Source: Micromonospora tulbaghiae (GTDB taxonomy: Bacteria; Actinomycetota; Actinomycetes; Mycobacteriales; Micromonosporaceae). Taken from it: 64,000 nt of DNA. The DNA is taken from contig NZ_FMCQ01000003.1 of assembly GCF_900091605.1 (NCBI RefSeq), positions 432,495-496,494 of the forward strand. Direction: 5' to 3'. A program made the position numbers and the translations under genes. This document shows positions 19,775 to 28,308 of the stretch, one piece after another. The notes under the pieces are model-generated. The model saw nothing but the letters and a program-made list of their open reading frames with translations, did not search any database and was not told where the DNA came from. Each line of letters begins with the position of its first letter. Position 1 is the stretch's first letter.

Positions 19775-21027
19775 CCGACGGAGATGCGGATCTCCCCGGC
19801 GGCGCGGCGCGCGGCGTTCGCGGCCTCGTCCGGGGTCGCGCCCCAGGCCATCAGGTGCCCGCTGCGGTGCGCCGAGGAGAGCAGCTCCGGCACGGTCTGC
19901 CCGACCTTCGTCTCCACCTGCACGTCGAGCACGCCCGGCACGCGCAGCGCGTCGCGCCGGCCGTCCACGGCGGTGACCCGGCCGGGCGGCGCGATCAGGA
20001 ACTCGATCGCCGCCGCGCCGGTTGCCCGCGCCGGCAGCGCCGGCCGTTCGCCGCGCAGGATCCGCAGGTACGCCTCGATGACGTCCCGCTCGTAGGCGAT
20101 CGAGATGAGCGCGGTGATCATGTCGCCGGGCATCCGGGCCGCGCACTCCACCAGCGTCGGCACGCCGTCGGCGAGGATCCACTCGCTGTGCAGCATGCCG
20201 CTGCGGAAGCCGGCCGCCTCGGCGAGGCGTACCGCGGCGGCGCGCAGCGCGTCGTGCGCGGCGGCGGGCAGCGCGGACGGCACGGTGTGGCCGGTCTCGA
20301 CCGGGTAGCGGCCACCGGCGACCCGCTTGTCGGTGACGTTGGCGAAGATCACCTCGCCGTCGGCGACGAGCAGCTCGACGCTGTGCTCGGAGCCGACGAG
20401 CAGTTCCTCGACCAGCACGCCGGTGGGCAGGCCGCGCTCGGTGGCCTCGGCCGGGTCGGGCGGGGCGGCGCTCGCCGCCCAGCGGGCCGGCACCTCGGCC
20501 GGGTCGGTGATCAGCTGTACGCCCAGGCTGCCCGAGCGGCGGGTGGGCTTGAGCACGCACCGGCCGCCGTGCGCCTGCGCGAACTCCACCGCCCGCGCCG
20601 GGTCGTCGACCAGCTCGTAGGCCGGATTGGCCAGCCCGATCCGGTCGGCGAGCAGCCGCATCCGGTGCTTGTCGGAGAAGACGTCGGCGGCCTCCACCCC
20701 GGCACCCGGCAGACCGAGGCGGTCGGCGAGCCGGGCGGTGGCGCCGACCGCGTACTCCAGGCCGGGCAGGACCAGCCGGGCGTCGGCGAGGCCGGGCTCG
20801 CGGGCGAGCAGGGCGTCCGGGTCGAAGCCGGTCTGGTACTCGGCCTCGACGAGGCGTCCGATCATCGGCAGCCGCTCGGCGAACCGGGCCAGGTCGCGGC
20901 GGGCGATCACGTCGGGCTCCTCGACCAGCACCACGCTGCCGGGCGGCAGTTCCTGGTCGAACCAGCTCAGCGAGCCGAAGGACGCGCCCACCACCACCAG
21001 TTGCTCGCGACCCAGATCGAGGTCCAC
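19771..21027 (-). CDS. ATP-grasp enzyme of unknown substrate
   Basis: A 418-residue ATP-grasp protein. The fold is seen in CVLKPTRRSGSLGVQLI (ATP-binding lysine and glycine loop), VLVEELLVGSEHSVELLV and MLHSEWILADGVPTLVECAARM (metal-binding Glu/Asn-type site); the N-terminal third resembles a carboxylate-binding pre-ATP-grasp domain and the last 90 residues a C-terminal cap. Such enzymes join a carboxylate to an amine. Start GTG 21027 sits 5-8 nt after GGGGAGGG. No pathway genes accompany it, although a GNAT enzyme converges on it, so substrate and product cannot be named. Confidence 0.8.
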   Translation of the reverse strand: MDLDLGREQLVVVGASFGSLSWFDQELPPGSVVLVEEPDVIARRDLARFAERLPMIGRLVEAEYQTGFDPDALLAREPGLADARLVLPGLEYAVGATARLADRLGLPGAGVEAADVFSDKHRMRLLADRIGLANPAYELVDDPARAVEFAQAHGGRCVLKPTRRSGSLGVQLITDPAEVPARWAASAAPPDPAEATERGLPTGVLVEELLVGSEHSVELLVADGEVIFANVTDKRVAGGRYPVETGHTVPSALPAAAHDALRAAAVRLAEAAGFRSGMLHSEWILADGVPTLVECAARMPGDMITALISIAYERDVIEAYLRILRGERPALPARATGAAAIEFLIAPPGRVTAVDGRRDALRVPGVLDVQVETKVGQTVPELLSSAHRSGHLMAWGATPDEAANAARRAAGEIRISVG

Positions 21028-21176
21028 CGGTCACCCTCCCCACGGCTCGCGCCGGAACCGGACGGCCGGCGCAGCAGCACCCTAACCGGCCGGTACCAGC
21101 CGGTCGCCGTACGGTCGGTCAGGGGTGCGGGGCGGGTCGGTGGATACGGCGCCGCGGGTCGCCGGACACGACAGAA

Positions 21177-21204
21177 GCCGGCGGACCCCGAGGGATCCGC
21201 CGGC
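21177..21204 (-). terminator. Hairpin downstream of rpmB
   Basis: Nine-bp GC-rich stem (21177-21185 with 21196-21204) around a 10-nt loop, 31 nt past the rpmB stop on the minus strand. It lies between rpmB and the ATP-grasp gene and probably ends the rpmB transcript. Confidence 0.6.
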
Positions 21205-21234
21205 GACCGACGATGTTCCGGTGGCGCTACCGCG

Positions 21235-21426
21235 TCAGGCGCGGGTGACCTTGCCGGCCTTGATGCACGAGGTGCAGACCTTCAACTTCTTGGTGTTGCC
21301 GCCACCGGCCGGGGTGCGCACCGACTGGATGTTCGGGTTCCAGCGGCGGTTGGTCCGCCGGTGCGAGTGGGACACGTTGTGGCCGAAGCCCGGCCCCTTG
21401 CCACAGACGTCGCACACGCTAGCCAC
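21235..21426 (-). CDS. rpmB: Large ribosomal subunit protein bL28
   Basis: A 63-residue ribosomal protein. The full L28 pattern is present: [18 protein letters not shown] and two CxxC pairs (CDVC, CTSC), so this is the zinc-binding C+ form rather than the cysteine-free paralogue made under zinc limitation. GTG 21426 has AGGAG at 21433-21437. A clear promoter lies at 21491-21520. The gene is monocistronic with its own terminator. Confidence 0.96.
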   Translation of the reverse strand: MASVCDVCGKGPGFGHNVSHSHRRTNRRWNPNIQSVRTPAGGGNTKKLKVCTSCIKAGKVTRA

Positions 21427-21481
21427 GGGATACTCCTGGGATTGAAACGTTCATGAGGTCGCCGCCAGGCGCTGCCCGGGC

Positions 21482-21520
21482 AACCTGGTCAGGTTACCCG
21501 ATGACAGTCGGTACGCCCAA
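21482..21520 (-). promoter_or_regulatory. rpmB promoter with overlapping palindrome
   Basis: On the minus strand TTGGGC (21520-21515) and TAACCT (21496-21491) are 18 bp apart, a good -35/-10 pair. The -10 and the predicted start site are covered by a near-palindrome, AACCTG-N2-CAGGTT (21482-21495), which could be an operator. No known regulator is matched; it does not resemble a Zur box. Confidence 0.5.
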
Positions 21521-21636
21521 CCGGCCCTTTCGCGAGCCCACCCAGCGTACCGGCGTCCCCGCCGTGCCGTCGGCCGGGGCGGACACGCGGCGGACGACCC
21601 CGGCGCGTGTCGGTGTGCGCCAGTAGGCTTCCCGAC

Positions 21637-23250
21637 GTGCTGGAGACCCTCGACGCCGCAGCGGTACGCCGCTGGTGCGCGAGCGGGCTGACCGCCCTCC
21701 GGGCCCACCAGGGCGAGATCGACGACCTGAACGTCTACCCCGTGCCCGACGGCGACACCGGCACCAACCTGGTGCTCACGCTCACCTCGGCCCAGCAGGC
21801 CCTGGCCATGGACCTCGGCACGCTCCCCGACGACGGGCACACCCCGCACGGGCACGCGCTGCGGCTGATGGCCCGGGGCGCGCTGCTCGGGGCGCGCGGC
21901 AACTCCGGCGTGATCCTCTCGCAGATCCTGCGCGGTCTCGCCGACACGCTCGCCGCCGTGCCCGCGGTGCGCGGGCGGCAGTTCGCCGACGCCCTGGCCG
22001 ACGCCACCACCGCCGCCTATGCCGCGGTGGCCCGGCCGGTCGAGGGCACGCTGCTGAGCGTGGTCGCCGCTGCGGCGCACGCGGCCCGCCGGGCGGACAG
22101 TGACGACCTGCGCGCCGTGGCCCGGGCCGCGGCCGAGGCGGCGGCGCACGCGCTGGCGCGTACCCCCGAGCAGTTGCCGGAGCTGGCCCGCGCGGGCGTG
22201 GTCGACGCCGGCGGGCGCGGCCTGTGCCTGCTGCTGGACGCGCTGGTCGAGGTGGTCACGGGGGAGAGCCCGGCCCAGCCGGCGCCCGCGCCGCCCGCCC
22301 GCCGCGCGCCGGTGACCGCCGTGCGGGAGAGCGGCTCCGACGCGTACGCCTACGAGGTGCAATACCTGCTCGACGCCACCGACGAGGCGGTGACCCGGCT
22401 GCGCGCCGAGCTGGACGCGCTCGGTGACTCCCTGGCGGTCGTCGGCGACGGCGCGGGCACCTGGAACGTGCACGTGCACGTCAACGACATCGGGGCGGCG
22501 GTCGAGGCGGGTGTGGTCGCCGGCCGCCCGCACCGGATCAGCGTGACCCGCTTCGCCGACCAGGGCGCCCCGGCGCCGGGGCCGCAGGTGCCGCTGCCCG
22601 AAGGACGGGCCGCCGTGGTGGTGGCCACCGGCGCGGGCATCGCGGAGCTGTTCGCCGCCGAGGGCGCCGTGGTGGTGCCCGCCAACCCGTCCACCGGTGA
22701 GCTGCTCGACGCGATCCGGGCCACCGGCGCCGCCCGGGTGGTGGTGCTGCCGAACGACCCGAACACCCAGTCGGTGGCGAGCGCGGCGGCCAAGGAGGCG
22801 CACGGCCTCGGCATCAAGGTGAGCGTGGTGCCGACCCGCTCGCCGGTGCAGGCGCTCGCGGCGCTCGCCGTACGCGATCCGAAGCGGCGGTTCGAGGACG
22901 ACGTGATCGCGATGGCCGAGGCAGCAGGCGCCTGCCGGTACGCCGAGGTCTGCCACGCCGCCCGCGAGGCGCTCACCGTCGCCGGCCCGGCCCGCCCGGG
23001 TGACGTGCTGGCCCTGGTCGAGGGCGAGGTACACCTGATCGGGCAGGATCTGGTCGACACCTGCACCGCAATGGTGGACCGGATGCTCGGCGGCGGCGGC
23101 GAGCTGGTCACGCTGCTGTGCGGCGCGGACGCCCCGGCCGGGCTGGCCGACCGGGTCCGCGAGCACGTCGAGCGGGCCTGGCCGTTCGTCGAGGTGCAGG
23201 CGTACGAGGGCGGGCAGCCGCACTATCCGCTCCTGGTGGGGGTCGAATGA
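21637..23250 (+). CDS. DAK2/DegV-like fatty-acid-kinase family protein
   Basis: A 537-residue protein. Residues 1 to about 200 are a DhaL-type (DAK2) ATP-binding domain: NVYPVPDGDTGTNLVLTL (metal/ATP loop) and RGALLGARGNSGVILSQILRG. The rest is the FakA/YloV-like middle and C-terminal region (VVPANPSTGELLDAI, VVLPNDPNTQSVA). In Firmicutes FakA phosphorylates fatty acids bound to FakB; the actinobacterial role is less clear, and M. tuberculosis carries the homologue as Rv2975c/Rv2974c. GTG 21637 is 7 nt after TAGGCT (21624-21629), so the mRNA looks leaderless. Its stop overlaps the recG start. Confidence 0.88.
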   Translation: MLETLDAAAVRRWCASGLTALRAHQGEIDDLNVYPVPDGDTGTNLVLTLTSAQQALAMDLGTLPDDGHTPHGHALRLMARGALLGARGNSGVILSQILRGLADTLAAVPAVRGRQFADALADATTAAYAAVARPVEGTLLSVVAAAAHAARRADSDDLRAVARAAAEAAAHALARTPEQLPELARAGVVDAGGRGLCLLLDALVEVVTGESPAQPAPAPPARRAPVTAVRESGSDAYAYEVQYLLDATDEAVTRLRAELDALGDSLAVVGDGAGTWNVHVHVNDIGAAVEAGVVAGRPHRISVTRFADQGAPAPGPQVPLPEGRAAVVVATGAGIAELFAAEGAVVVPANPSTGELLDAIRATGAARVVVLPNDPNTQSVASAAAKEAHGLGIKVSVVPTRSPVQALAALAVRDPKRRFEDDVIAMAEAAGACRYAEVCHAAREALTVAGPARPGDVLALVEGEVHLIGQDLVDTCTAMVDRMLGGGGELVTLLCGADAPAGLADRVREHVERAWPFVEVQAYEGGQPHYPLLVGVE

Positions 23251-25448
23251 CGGGCGAGGCGGCCACTGTGGACACGCCGCTGAAGAAGCTGGTCGGCGAG
23301 CGCACCGCGAAGGCGCTGGCCGGGCACCTCGACCTGCACACCGCAGGTGACCTGATCTACCACTTCCCGCGCCGGTACGACGAGCGCGGCGAGCACACCG
23401 ACATCCGCTCGCTCGACGTGGGGGAGCAGGTCACCGTGCTGGCCCAGGTGCAGCGCACCGCTGTGCGCCCGATGCGCCAGCGGCGCGGCAACCTGCTGGA
23501 GGTGACCGTCGGCGACGGCTCCGGCGGCGTACTCACCTGCACCTTCTTCGGCAACCAGGCGTGGCGCGAGCGGGAGCTGCGGCCCGGCCGGTGGGGTCTG
23601 TTCGCCGGCAAGGTGACCGAGTTCCGCGGCAAGCGCCAGCTCAACGGCCCGGAGTACGTCCTGCTCGGCGAGGGCGGCGAGGGCGAGGCGGCGGCCAACG
23701 AGGAGGTCGAGGAGTTCGCCGGTGCGCTGATCCCGGTCTACCCTGCCGCGGCGGCGGTGCCGACCTGGGTGATCGCCCGCTGCGTCCGCGTCGTGCTCGA
23801 CACGTTCACCCCGCCGGAGGACCCGCTGCCGGCCACCGTGCGGGCCACCCGCAATCTGATCGACATCGGCACCGCGCTGCGCGAGATCCACCGCCCGACC
23901 AGCAAGGAGGCGCTCTACCGGGCCCGCCGCCGGTTGAAGTGGGACGAGGCGTTCGCCGTGCAGCTCACGCTGGTGCAGCGCAAGCACCGGGCGGCGGCGT
24001 CGCCGGGGCGGGCCCGGCCGGCGAAGGCGGGCGGCCTGCTGGACGCGTTCGACGCCCGGCTGCCGTACGAGCTGACCTCCGGCCAGCAGGTCGTCGGACG
24101 GGAGATCGCCGCCGACCTGGCCCGGGCGCATCCGATGCACCGGCTGCTCCAGGGCGAGGTGGGTTCCGGCAAGACGGTGGTGGCGCTGCGCGCCATGCTC
24201 CAGGTGGTCGACGCCGGTGGGCAGGCCGCGCTGCTGGCCCCGACCGAGGTGCTCGCCGCCCAGCACCACCGGGGCATCCTCGACCTGCTCGGCCCGCTCG
24301 GCCGGGCCGGTGAGCTGGGCGCCGCCGACGACGCCACCCGGGTGGAGCTGGTCACCGGCTCGCTCGGCGCGGCGGCCCGGCGCCGGGCACTGGCCGAGGT
24401 GGCCGAGGGCCGCGCCGGCATCGTGCTCGGCACGCACGCCCTGCTCTACGAGGGCGTCGACTTCCACGACCTCGGCCTGGTGGTGGTGGACGAGCAGCAC
24501 CGCTTCGGCGTGGAGCAGCGCGACGCGCTGCGCGCCAAGGCCGAGCAGCCGCCGCACGTGCTGGTGATGACCGCCACCCCGATCCCGCGCACCGTGGCCA
24601 TGACCGTCTACGGCGACCTGGAGACCTCCACGCTGTCCCAGCTTCCGCAGGGCCGCTCGCCGATCGCGTCGCACGTGGTCCCGGCCGCCGAGAAGCCGGC
24701 GTTCCTCGACCGGGCCTGGCGCCGGTTGCGCGAGGAGGTCGCGAAGGGCCACCAGGCGTACGTGGTGTGCCCGCGCATCGGTGAAGGACCGGTGTCCGAC
24801 GAGGAGGCGCCGCGGGAGGACGACAACGGGCGCCGGCCGCCGCTGGCGGTGACCGAGGTGGCCCCGCTGCTGGCCGAGGGGCCGCTGCACGGGCTGCGGA
24901 TCGGGGTGCTGCACGGGCGGCTGCCGGCCGACGAGAAGGACGCGGTGATGCGCGCGTTCGCCGACGGCGAGCTGGACGTGCTGGTCGCGACCACAGTGGT
25001 CGAGGTCGGCGTGAACGTGCCGAACGCGACGGTGATGATCGTGCTGGACGCCGACCGGTTCGGCGTCTCCCAGCTGCACCAGTTGCGCGGCCGGGTGGGC
25101 CGGGGCTCGGCCGCCGGTCTGTGCCTGCTGGTCACCGAGGCGGCCGAGGGCTCGTCCGCGCGGGAGCGGCTGGACGCGGTCGCCTCCACCACCGATGGTT
25201 TCAAGCTCGCCGAACTCGACCTGGAACAGCGCCGTGAGGGCGACGTGCTCGGCGCGACCCAGTCCGGCCGGCGCTCCCACCTGCGGCTGCTCTCGCTGCT
25301 GCGCGACACCGACCTGATCCGCGACGCGCGGGCCGAGGCGATCGAACTGGTCGAGGAGGATCCGGAGCTGGCCCGGCACCCGGCGCTGGCGGCGTCGGTC
25401 GCCGCTCTGGTCGACGAGGAGCGGGCCGAATACCTGGAGAAGGGCTGA
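23247..25448 (+). CDS. recG: ATP-dependent DNA helicase RecG
   Basis: A 733-residue branch-migrating helicase that rescues stalled forks. The N-terminal wedge/OB region (LIYHFPRRYDERG) precedes the helicase core: Walker A GEVGSGKT near residues 303-310, DEQH in VVVDEQHRFGVEQRDAL, MTATPIPRT and the C-terminal QLRGRVGRGS motif VI. Length is close to that of other actinobacterial RecG proteins. ATG 23247 overlaps the previous stop (ATGA), indicating an operon with the DAK2 gene, as in M. tuberculosis. Confidence 0.96.
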   Translation: MTGEAATVDTPLKKLVGERTAKALAGHLDLHTAGDLIYHFPRRYDERGEHTDIRSLDVGEQVTVLAQVQRTAVRPMRQRRGNLLEVTVGDGSGGVLTCTFFGNQAWRERELRPGRWGLFAGKVTEFRGKRQLNGPEYVLLGEGGEGEAAANEEVEEFAGALIPVYPAAAAVPTWVIARCVRVVLDTFTPPEDPLPATVRATRNLIDIGTALREIHRPTSKEALYRARRRLKWDEAFAVQLTLVQRKHRAAASPGRARPAKAGGLLDAFDARLPYELTSGQQVVGREIAADLARAHPMHRLLQGEVGSGKTVVALRAMLQVVDAGGQAALLAPTEVLAAQHHRGILDLLGPLGRAGELGAADDATRVELVTGSLGAAARRRALAEVAEGRAGIVLGTHALLYEGVDFHDLGLVVVDEQHRFGVEQRDALRAKAEQPPHVLVMTATPIPRTVAMTVYGDLETSTLSQLPQGRSPIASHVVPAAEKPAFLDRAWRRLREEVAKGHQAYVVCPRIGEGPVSDEEAPREDDNGRRPPLAVTEVAPLLAEGPLHGLRIGVLHGRLPADEKDAVMRAFADGELDVLVATTVVEVGVNVPNATVMIVLDADRFGVSQLHQLRGRVGRGSAAGLCLLVTEAAEGSSARERLDAVASTTDGFKLAELDLEQRREGDVLGATQSGRRSHLRLLSLLRDTDLIRDARAEAIELVEEDPELARHPALAASVAALVDEERAEYLEKG

Positions 25449-25540
25449 CGCACGAGGGCGGCGGCCGGCGTGCCCGGTGACCCCGCCGGTGCGGGTCCGC
25501 GGGACTGCGGCATTCGCGTCGCGTGCCTAGGCTCGCGCAG

Positions 25541-26476
25541 ATGTCGACACCATTCCTCGAACGCGGTGTGCTGCTGCTGGCCCGGGGCGACGAACTCCTT
25601 GTGGACCGGGTCGTCGGGGCGGCCGACGAGACGTCCGGCCGACCGTGCACCCCGGCCACGCGGTTCCAGATCGCCTCGATCAGCAAGCAGATGGCGGCCG
25701 TGGCGGTGCTGCTGCTCGCCGAGCGCGGCGCGCTGCGCCTGACCGACCCCGTCACCCGGTGGCTGCCCGGCACCCCGCCGCCGGAGTGGTCCGGCATCAC
25801 GCTGCACCACCTGCTCACCCACACCTCCGGCCTGGGCCACTGGGAGGAGTACCCGGCTGTCGACCTGCACGGGCCGGCCGAGCCGGACGAGCTGCTCGGC
25901 CGGTTCGCCGCGCTGCCGCCGCTGTTCCCGCCCGGGACGGGGTGGCACTACAGCAGCCCCGGCTACGTGCTGCTGGCCCGGACCGTGGAACGGGCGTCCG
26001 GGCGGCCGTACGCGGGGTTCCTGGCCGAGGAGGTCTTCGCTCCGCTGGGCATGACGGGCAGCTTCGCCGGTGCGGGCGACGATCGGCCGGACGTGGCGGT
26101 CGGGCACGAGGACGGCCGTCCGGTGCCGTCCTGGGACCTGGCGACGGTCAGCATGGGCGCGGGTGACGTCTGGTGCACCGCTGCGGACCTGCTGACCTGG
26201 CTGGACGTACCGCGCCGGGGCCGGCTGCTCACCCCGGCCTCGGTGACGGCGCTGACCACCCCGCACGCGCCGACCGGCCGGCCCGGCGAGGCGTACGGCT
26301 ACGGGTTCTTCGTCGGCCCGCTGGCCGGCCGGCGGGCGGTGCACCACTCGGGGGACAACGGCGGCTACAAGGCGTTTGCGGCCTGGCTGCCCGACTCCGA
26401 CGAGCGGCTCGTCCTGCTGGCCAACCAGGCCGAGGTGAACCCGGCCGCTGTCACGTCGGTGCTCGACGCCGTCTGA
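25541..26476 (+). CDS. Serine hydrolase of the beta-lactamase/class C PBP family
   Basis: A 311-residue protein. The catalytic SxxK is Ser46-Ile-Ser-Lys49 in QIASISKQ. The third motif is HHSGDNGGY near residue 269. The second motif, usually YxN, reads WHYSSPGYVLL, so its Asn is replaced by Ser. No signal peptide is visible, suggesting a cytoplasmic esterase or peptidase rather than a beta-lactamase. ATG 25541 lies 7 nt after TAGGCT (25528-25533), so a leaderless mRNA is likely. Convergent with the LPVTG protein gene. Confidence 0.85.
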   Translation: MSTPFLERGVLLLARGDELLVDRVVGAADETSGRPCTPATRFQIASISKQMAAVAVLLLAERGALRLTDPVTRWLPGTPPPEWSGITLHHLLTHTSGLGHWEEYPAVDLHGPAEPDELLGRFAALPPLFPPGTGWHYSSPGYVLLARTVERASGRPYAGFLAEEVFAPLGMTGSFAGAGDDRPDVAVGHEDGRPVPSWDLATVSMGAGDVWCTAADLLTWLDVPRRGRLLTPASVTALTTPHAPTGRPGEAYGYGFFVGPLAGRRAVHHSGDNGGYKAFAAWLPDSDERLVLLANQAEVNPAAVTSVLDAV

Positions 26477-26499
26477 GCCGTCGGTGGCCCGCAAACGGC

Positions 26500-26533
26500 G
26501 AGGGCGCGCCGACCGGGTGGTCGGCGCGCCCTC
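26500..26533. terminator. Bidirectional terminator between convergent genes
   Basis: Perfect 15-bp stem (26500-26514 with 26519-26533) around GGGT, centred between the serine hydrolase and the convergent LPVTG protein gene, so it can serve both. Confidence 0.75.
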
Positions 26534-26541
26534 GGTGGGGA

Positions 26542-27498
26542 TCAGGCGGTGAAGCGGATCCGGCGGCGGCGGGCCAGCACGAACAGCACCGCGCCGGCGG
26601 CCAGCAGCAGCGTCGCGCCACCGGCGACGGCACCCGCGGCCGGGCCGGTCACCGGCAGGCCGCCACCCTGGCCGGAGCAGTCGTCCGGCTGGGCGTACGG
26701 GATGGTCTCCGCGTCCTCGACCACGTCGTACTTCACCGTGACCTTGAGGCCCGGGTAGGCGTCGAACCCGACCGAGCTGGTCCTGCCCGGCTCGGAGACG
26801 AGCTTCCTGGTGACGCCCTTCTCCGTGGTGAGCGTGGCGGTGAAGGGCACGCCGTCGGCCGGGTTCTCCACGACGAAGGTCATCGAGTCGCAGTCCTGGT
26901 CCAGCTTGAAGATCGGCTCCGCGGGCTGGGCGGGAGAGCTGGGCGGGGCGGACGGGCTCGGCGGGACGGACGGGCTCGGCGGGACGGACGCCGAGGGCGT
27001 CGGGGTCGGCGAGACGGGCGTGCTCGGCGAAGGGCCGGCGCTCGGCGGCGTGCTGGGCGAGGGCGACGGGCTCTGCGTCGCGCAGTTCCGTCCCGGGCGG
27101 GCCGTCACGGTCCGCTCGCCGTCGTGCGACTTGCGACCTCGCTCCCAGTGCGCCCCGACGGTCAGCTTCAGTTCCGGGACCGGGCCGGCGAACGTGTGGG
27201 TCTGGGTGCCGGTCAGCGGGCCCTGGCCGGCCGGCTTCAGCTCCGCGCCGACCGCGAGGCCGCCGCTGATCGCGCCGGGCACCGTGGATTCGATCTTGAT
27301 GATCCGGCCGGAGATGTCGGTCTCGCTGCTGATCACCGACCAGGTCACGGTCACCGTGCCGTTCTCGGTGGCGCAATAGCTGCCGGACGGCTCGGGGTGG
27401 TGGGCGGCGGCCGGGCCGGCGACGGTGGCGACGCCCGCGAGGCCGAGCAGCGTGCCGGCGGTGAGGACGGCGGCACGCCGGAGGTGGAGACGGTTCAC
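26542..27498 (-). CDS. LPXTG-type cell-wall-anchored protein
   Basis: A 318-residue secreted protein. Residues 1-32 are a signal peptide (basic start, LTAGTLLGLAGVATVAG, AxA cleavage before HHPEP). Two beta-rich extracellular regions flank a Pro/Ser/Thr linker of short PSPS-like repeats. The C-terminus has a complete sortase signal: LPVTG, a hydrophobic segment (GAVAGGATLLLAAGAVLFVL) and RRRR. It should be covalently linked to peptidoglycan. GTG 27498 has AGGAG 6 nt upstream; TAGGGT on this strand (27583-27578) is a likely -10. No sortase gene is in the window. Ligand or function unknown. Confidence 0.85.
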   Translation of the reverse strand: MNRLHLRRAAVLTAGTLLGLAGVATVAGPAAAHHPEPSGSYCATENGTVTVTWSVISSETDISGRIIKIESTVPGAISGGLAVGAELKPAGQGPLTGTQTHTFAGPVPELKLTVGAHWERGRKSHDGERTVTARPGRNCATQSPSPSPSTPPSAGPSPSTPVSPTPTPSASVPPSPSVPPSPSAPPSSPAQPAEPIFKLDQDCDSMTFVVENPADGVPFTATLTTEKGVTRKLVSEPGRTSSVGFDAYPGLKVTVKYDVVEDAETIPYAQPDDCSGQGGGLPVTGPAAGAVAGGATLLLAAGAVLFVLARRRRIRFTA

Positions 27499-27715
27499 GC
27501 CTACTCCTGACGAGGGGAGGATGGGAGAGGCCGGGCGGAGGGGCCGAAGCCACGCGTCCGCTCGGCAATCGGGCCAGACCCTAGCGAGATCGACAGTGCG
27601 GGCGTCACCATGATCGAAGGGTCGTAAAGGGTCCGTTATGCATTCGAGATCATTGATGCACGTCGAGTCACGGATCGTCGCGCCGGGTACGTCGTCCACG
27701 CCTCGCGGCGTCGCG

Positions 27716-27748
27716 TAGCGTCGGGGCATGCGCAGGGAGCGACGTTGA
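27716..27748 (+). promoter_or_regulatory. rsmD promoter with six-codon leaderless mini-ORF
   Basis: TAGCGT (27716-27721) is followed after 6 nt by ATG 27728, which opens a six-codon frame, MRRERR, ending TGA 27746-27748. That stop overlaps the TTG start of rsmD (27745-27747). Either the transcript begins at the mini-ORF and rsmD is reached by reinitiation, or the same bases simply provide a short leader with GGGAG. Confidence 0.4.
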
Positions 27749-28308
27749 CCCGGATCGTGGCCGGCACGCTCGGCGGCCGGCGGATCGCCGCGCCGCCCGG
27801 CGCCGGCACCCGGCCCACCTCCGACCGGGTCCGCGAGGCGCTGTTCAGCGCCGTGCACTCCCACGCCGACCTGGACGGGGCGCGCTTCGCCGACCTGTAC
27901 GCCGGTTCCGGCGCGGTCGGTCTGGAGGCGCTGTCCCGGGGCGCGGCCCACGTCCTGCTCGTCGAGTCCGACGCCCGGGCCGCCCGGGTGATCCGGGAGA
28001 ACATCGCCGCGCTCCGGGCCGCTCCCGCCGCGCGCCTTGTCACCGGCAAGGTCGCCACCGTGCTCGCGGCCGGGCCCACCGACGGGCCGTACGACGTGGT
28101 CTTCGCCGATCCGCCGTACGCGGTGCCGGACGCCGAGATCACCGCGATGCTGACGGCGCTGGTCGACGGTGACTGGCTCGCACCGGACGCCCTGGTGGTC
28201 GTGGAACGGTCCAGCCGTACCGGACCGGTCACGTGGGTGGAAGGTGTCACTCCGGAGCGCAGCAGACGTTACGGCGAGACCACTCTTTGGTACGGTCGCC
28301 GATCATGA
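27745..28308 (+). CDS. rsmD: 16S rRNA (guanine(966)-N2)-methyltransferase
   Basis: A 187-residue SAM-dependent RNA methyltransferase. RIVAGTLGGRRIAAPPG and RPTSDRVREALFSAV are N-terminal RsmD landmarks, DLYAGSGAVGLEALSRGA is the SAM loop, and FADPPY is the catalytic DPPY. It methylates G966 (E. coli numbering) of 16S rRNA. The start is a TTG at 27745 with GGGAG upstream. It overlaps coaD by 4 nt, the standard rsmD-coaD operon. Confidence 0.95.
   Translation: MTRIVAGTLGGRRIAAPPGAGTRPTSDRVREALFSAVHSHADLDGARFADLYAGSGAVGLEALSRGAAHVLLVESDARAARVIRENIAALRAAPAARLVTGKVATVLAAGPTDGPYDVVFADPPYAVPDAEITAMLTALVDGDWLAPDALVVVERSSRTGPVTWVEGVTPERSRRYGETTLWYGRRS

Noticed and set aside
18188..21043. Long minus-strand open frame spanning thiL, GNAT and the ATP-grasp gene
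   Set aside because: It crosses three well-supported genes in non-matching frames and lacks any domain.
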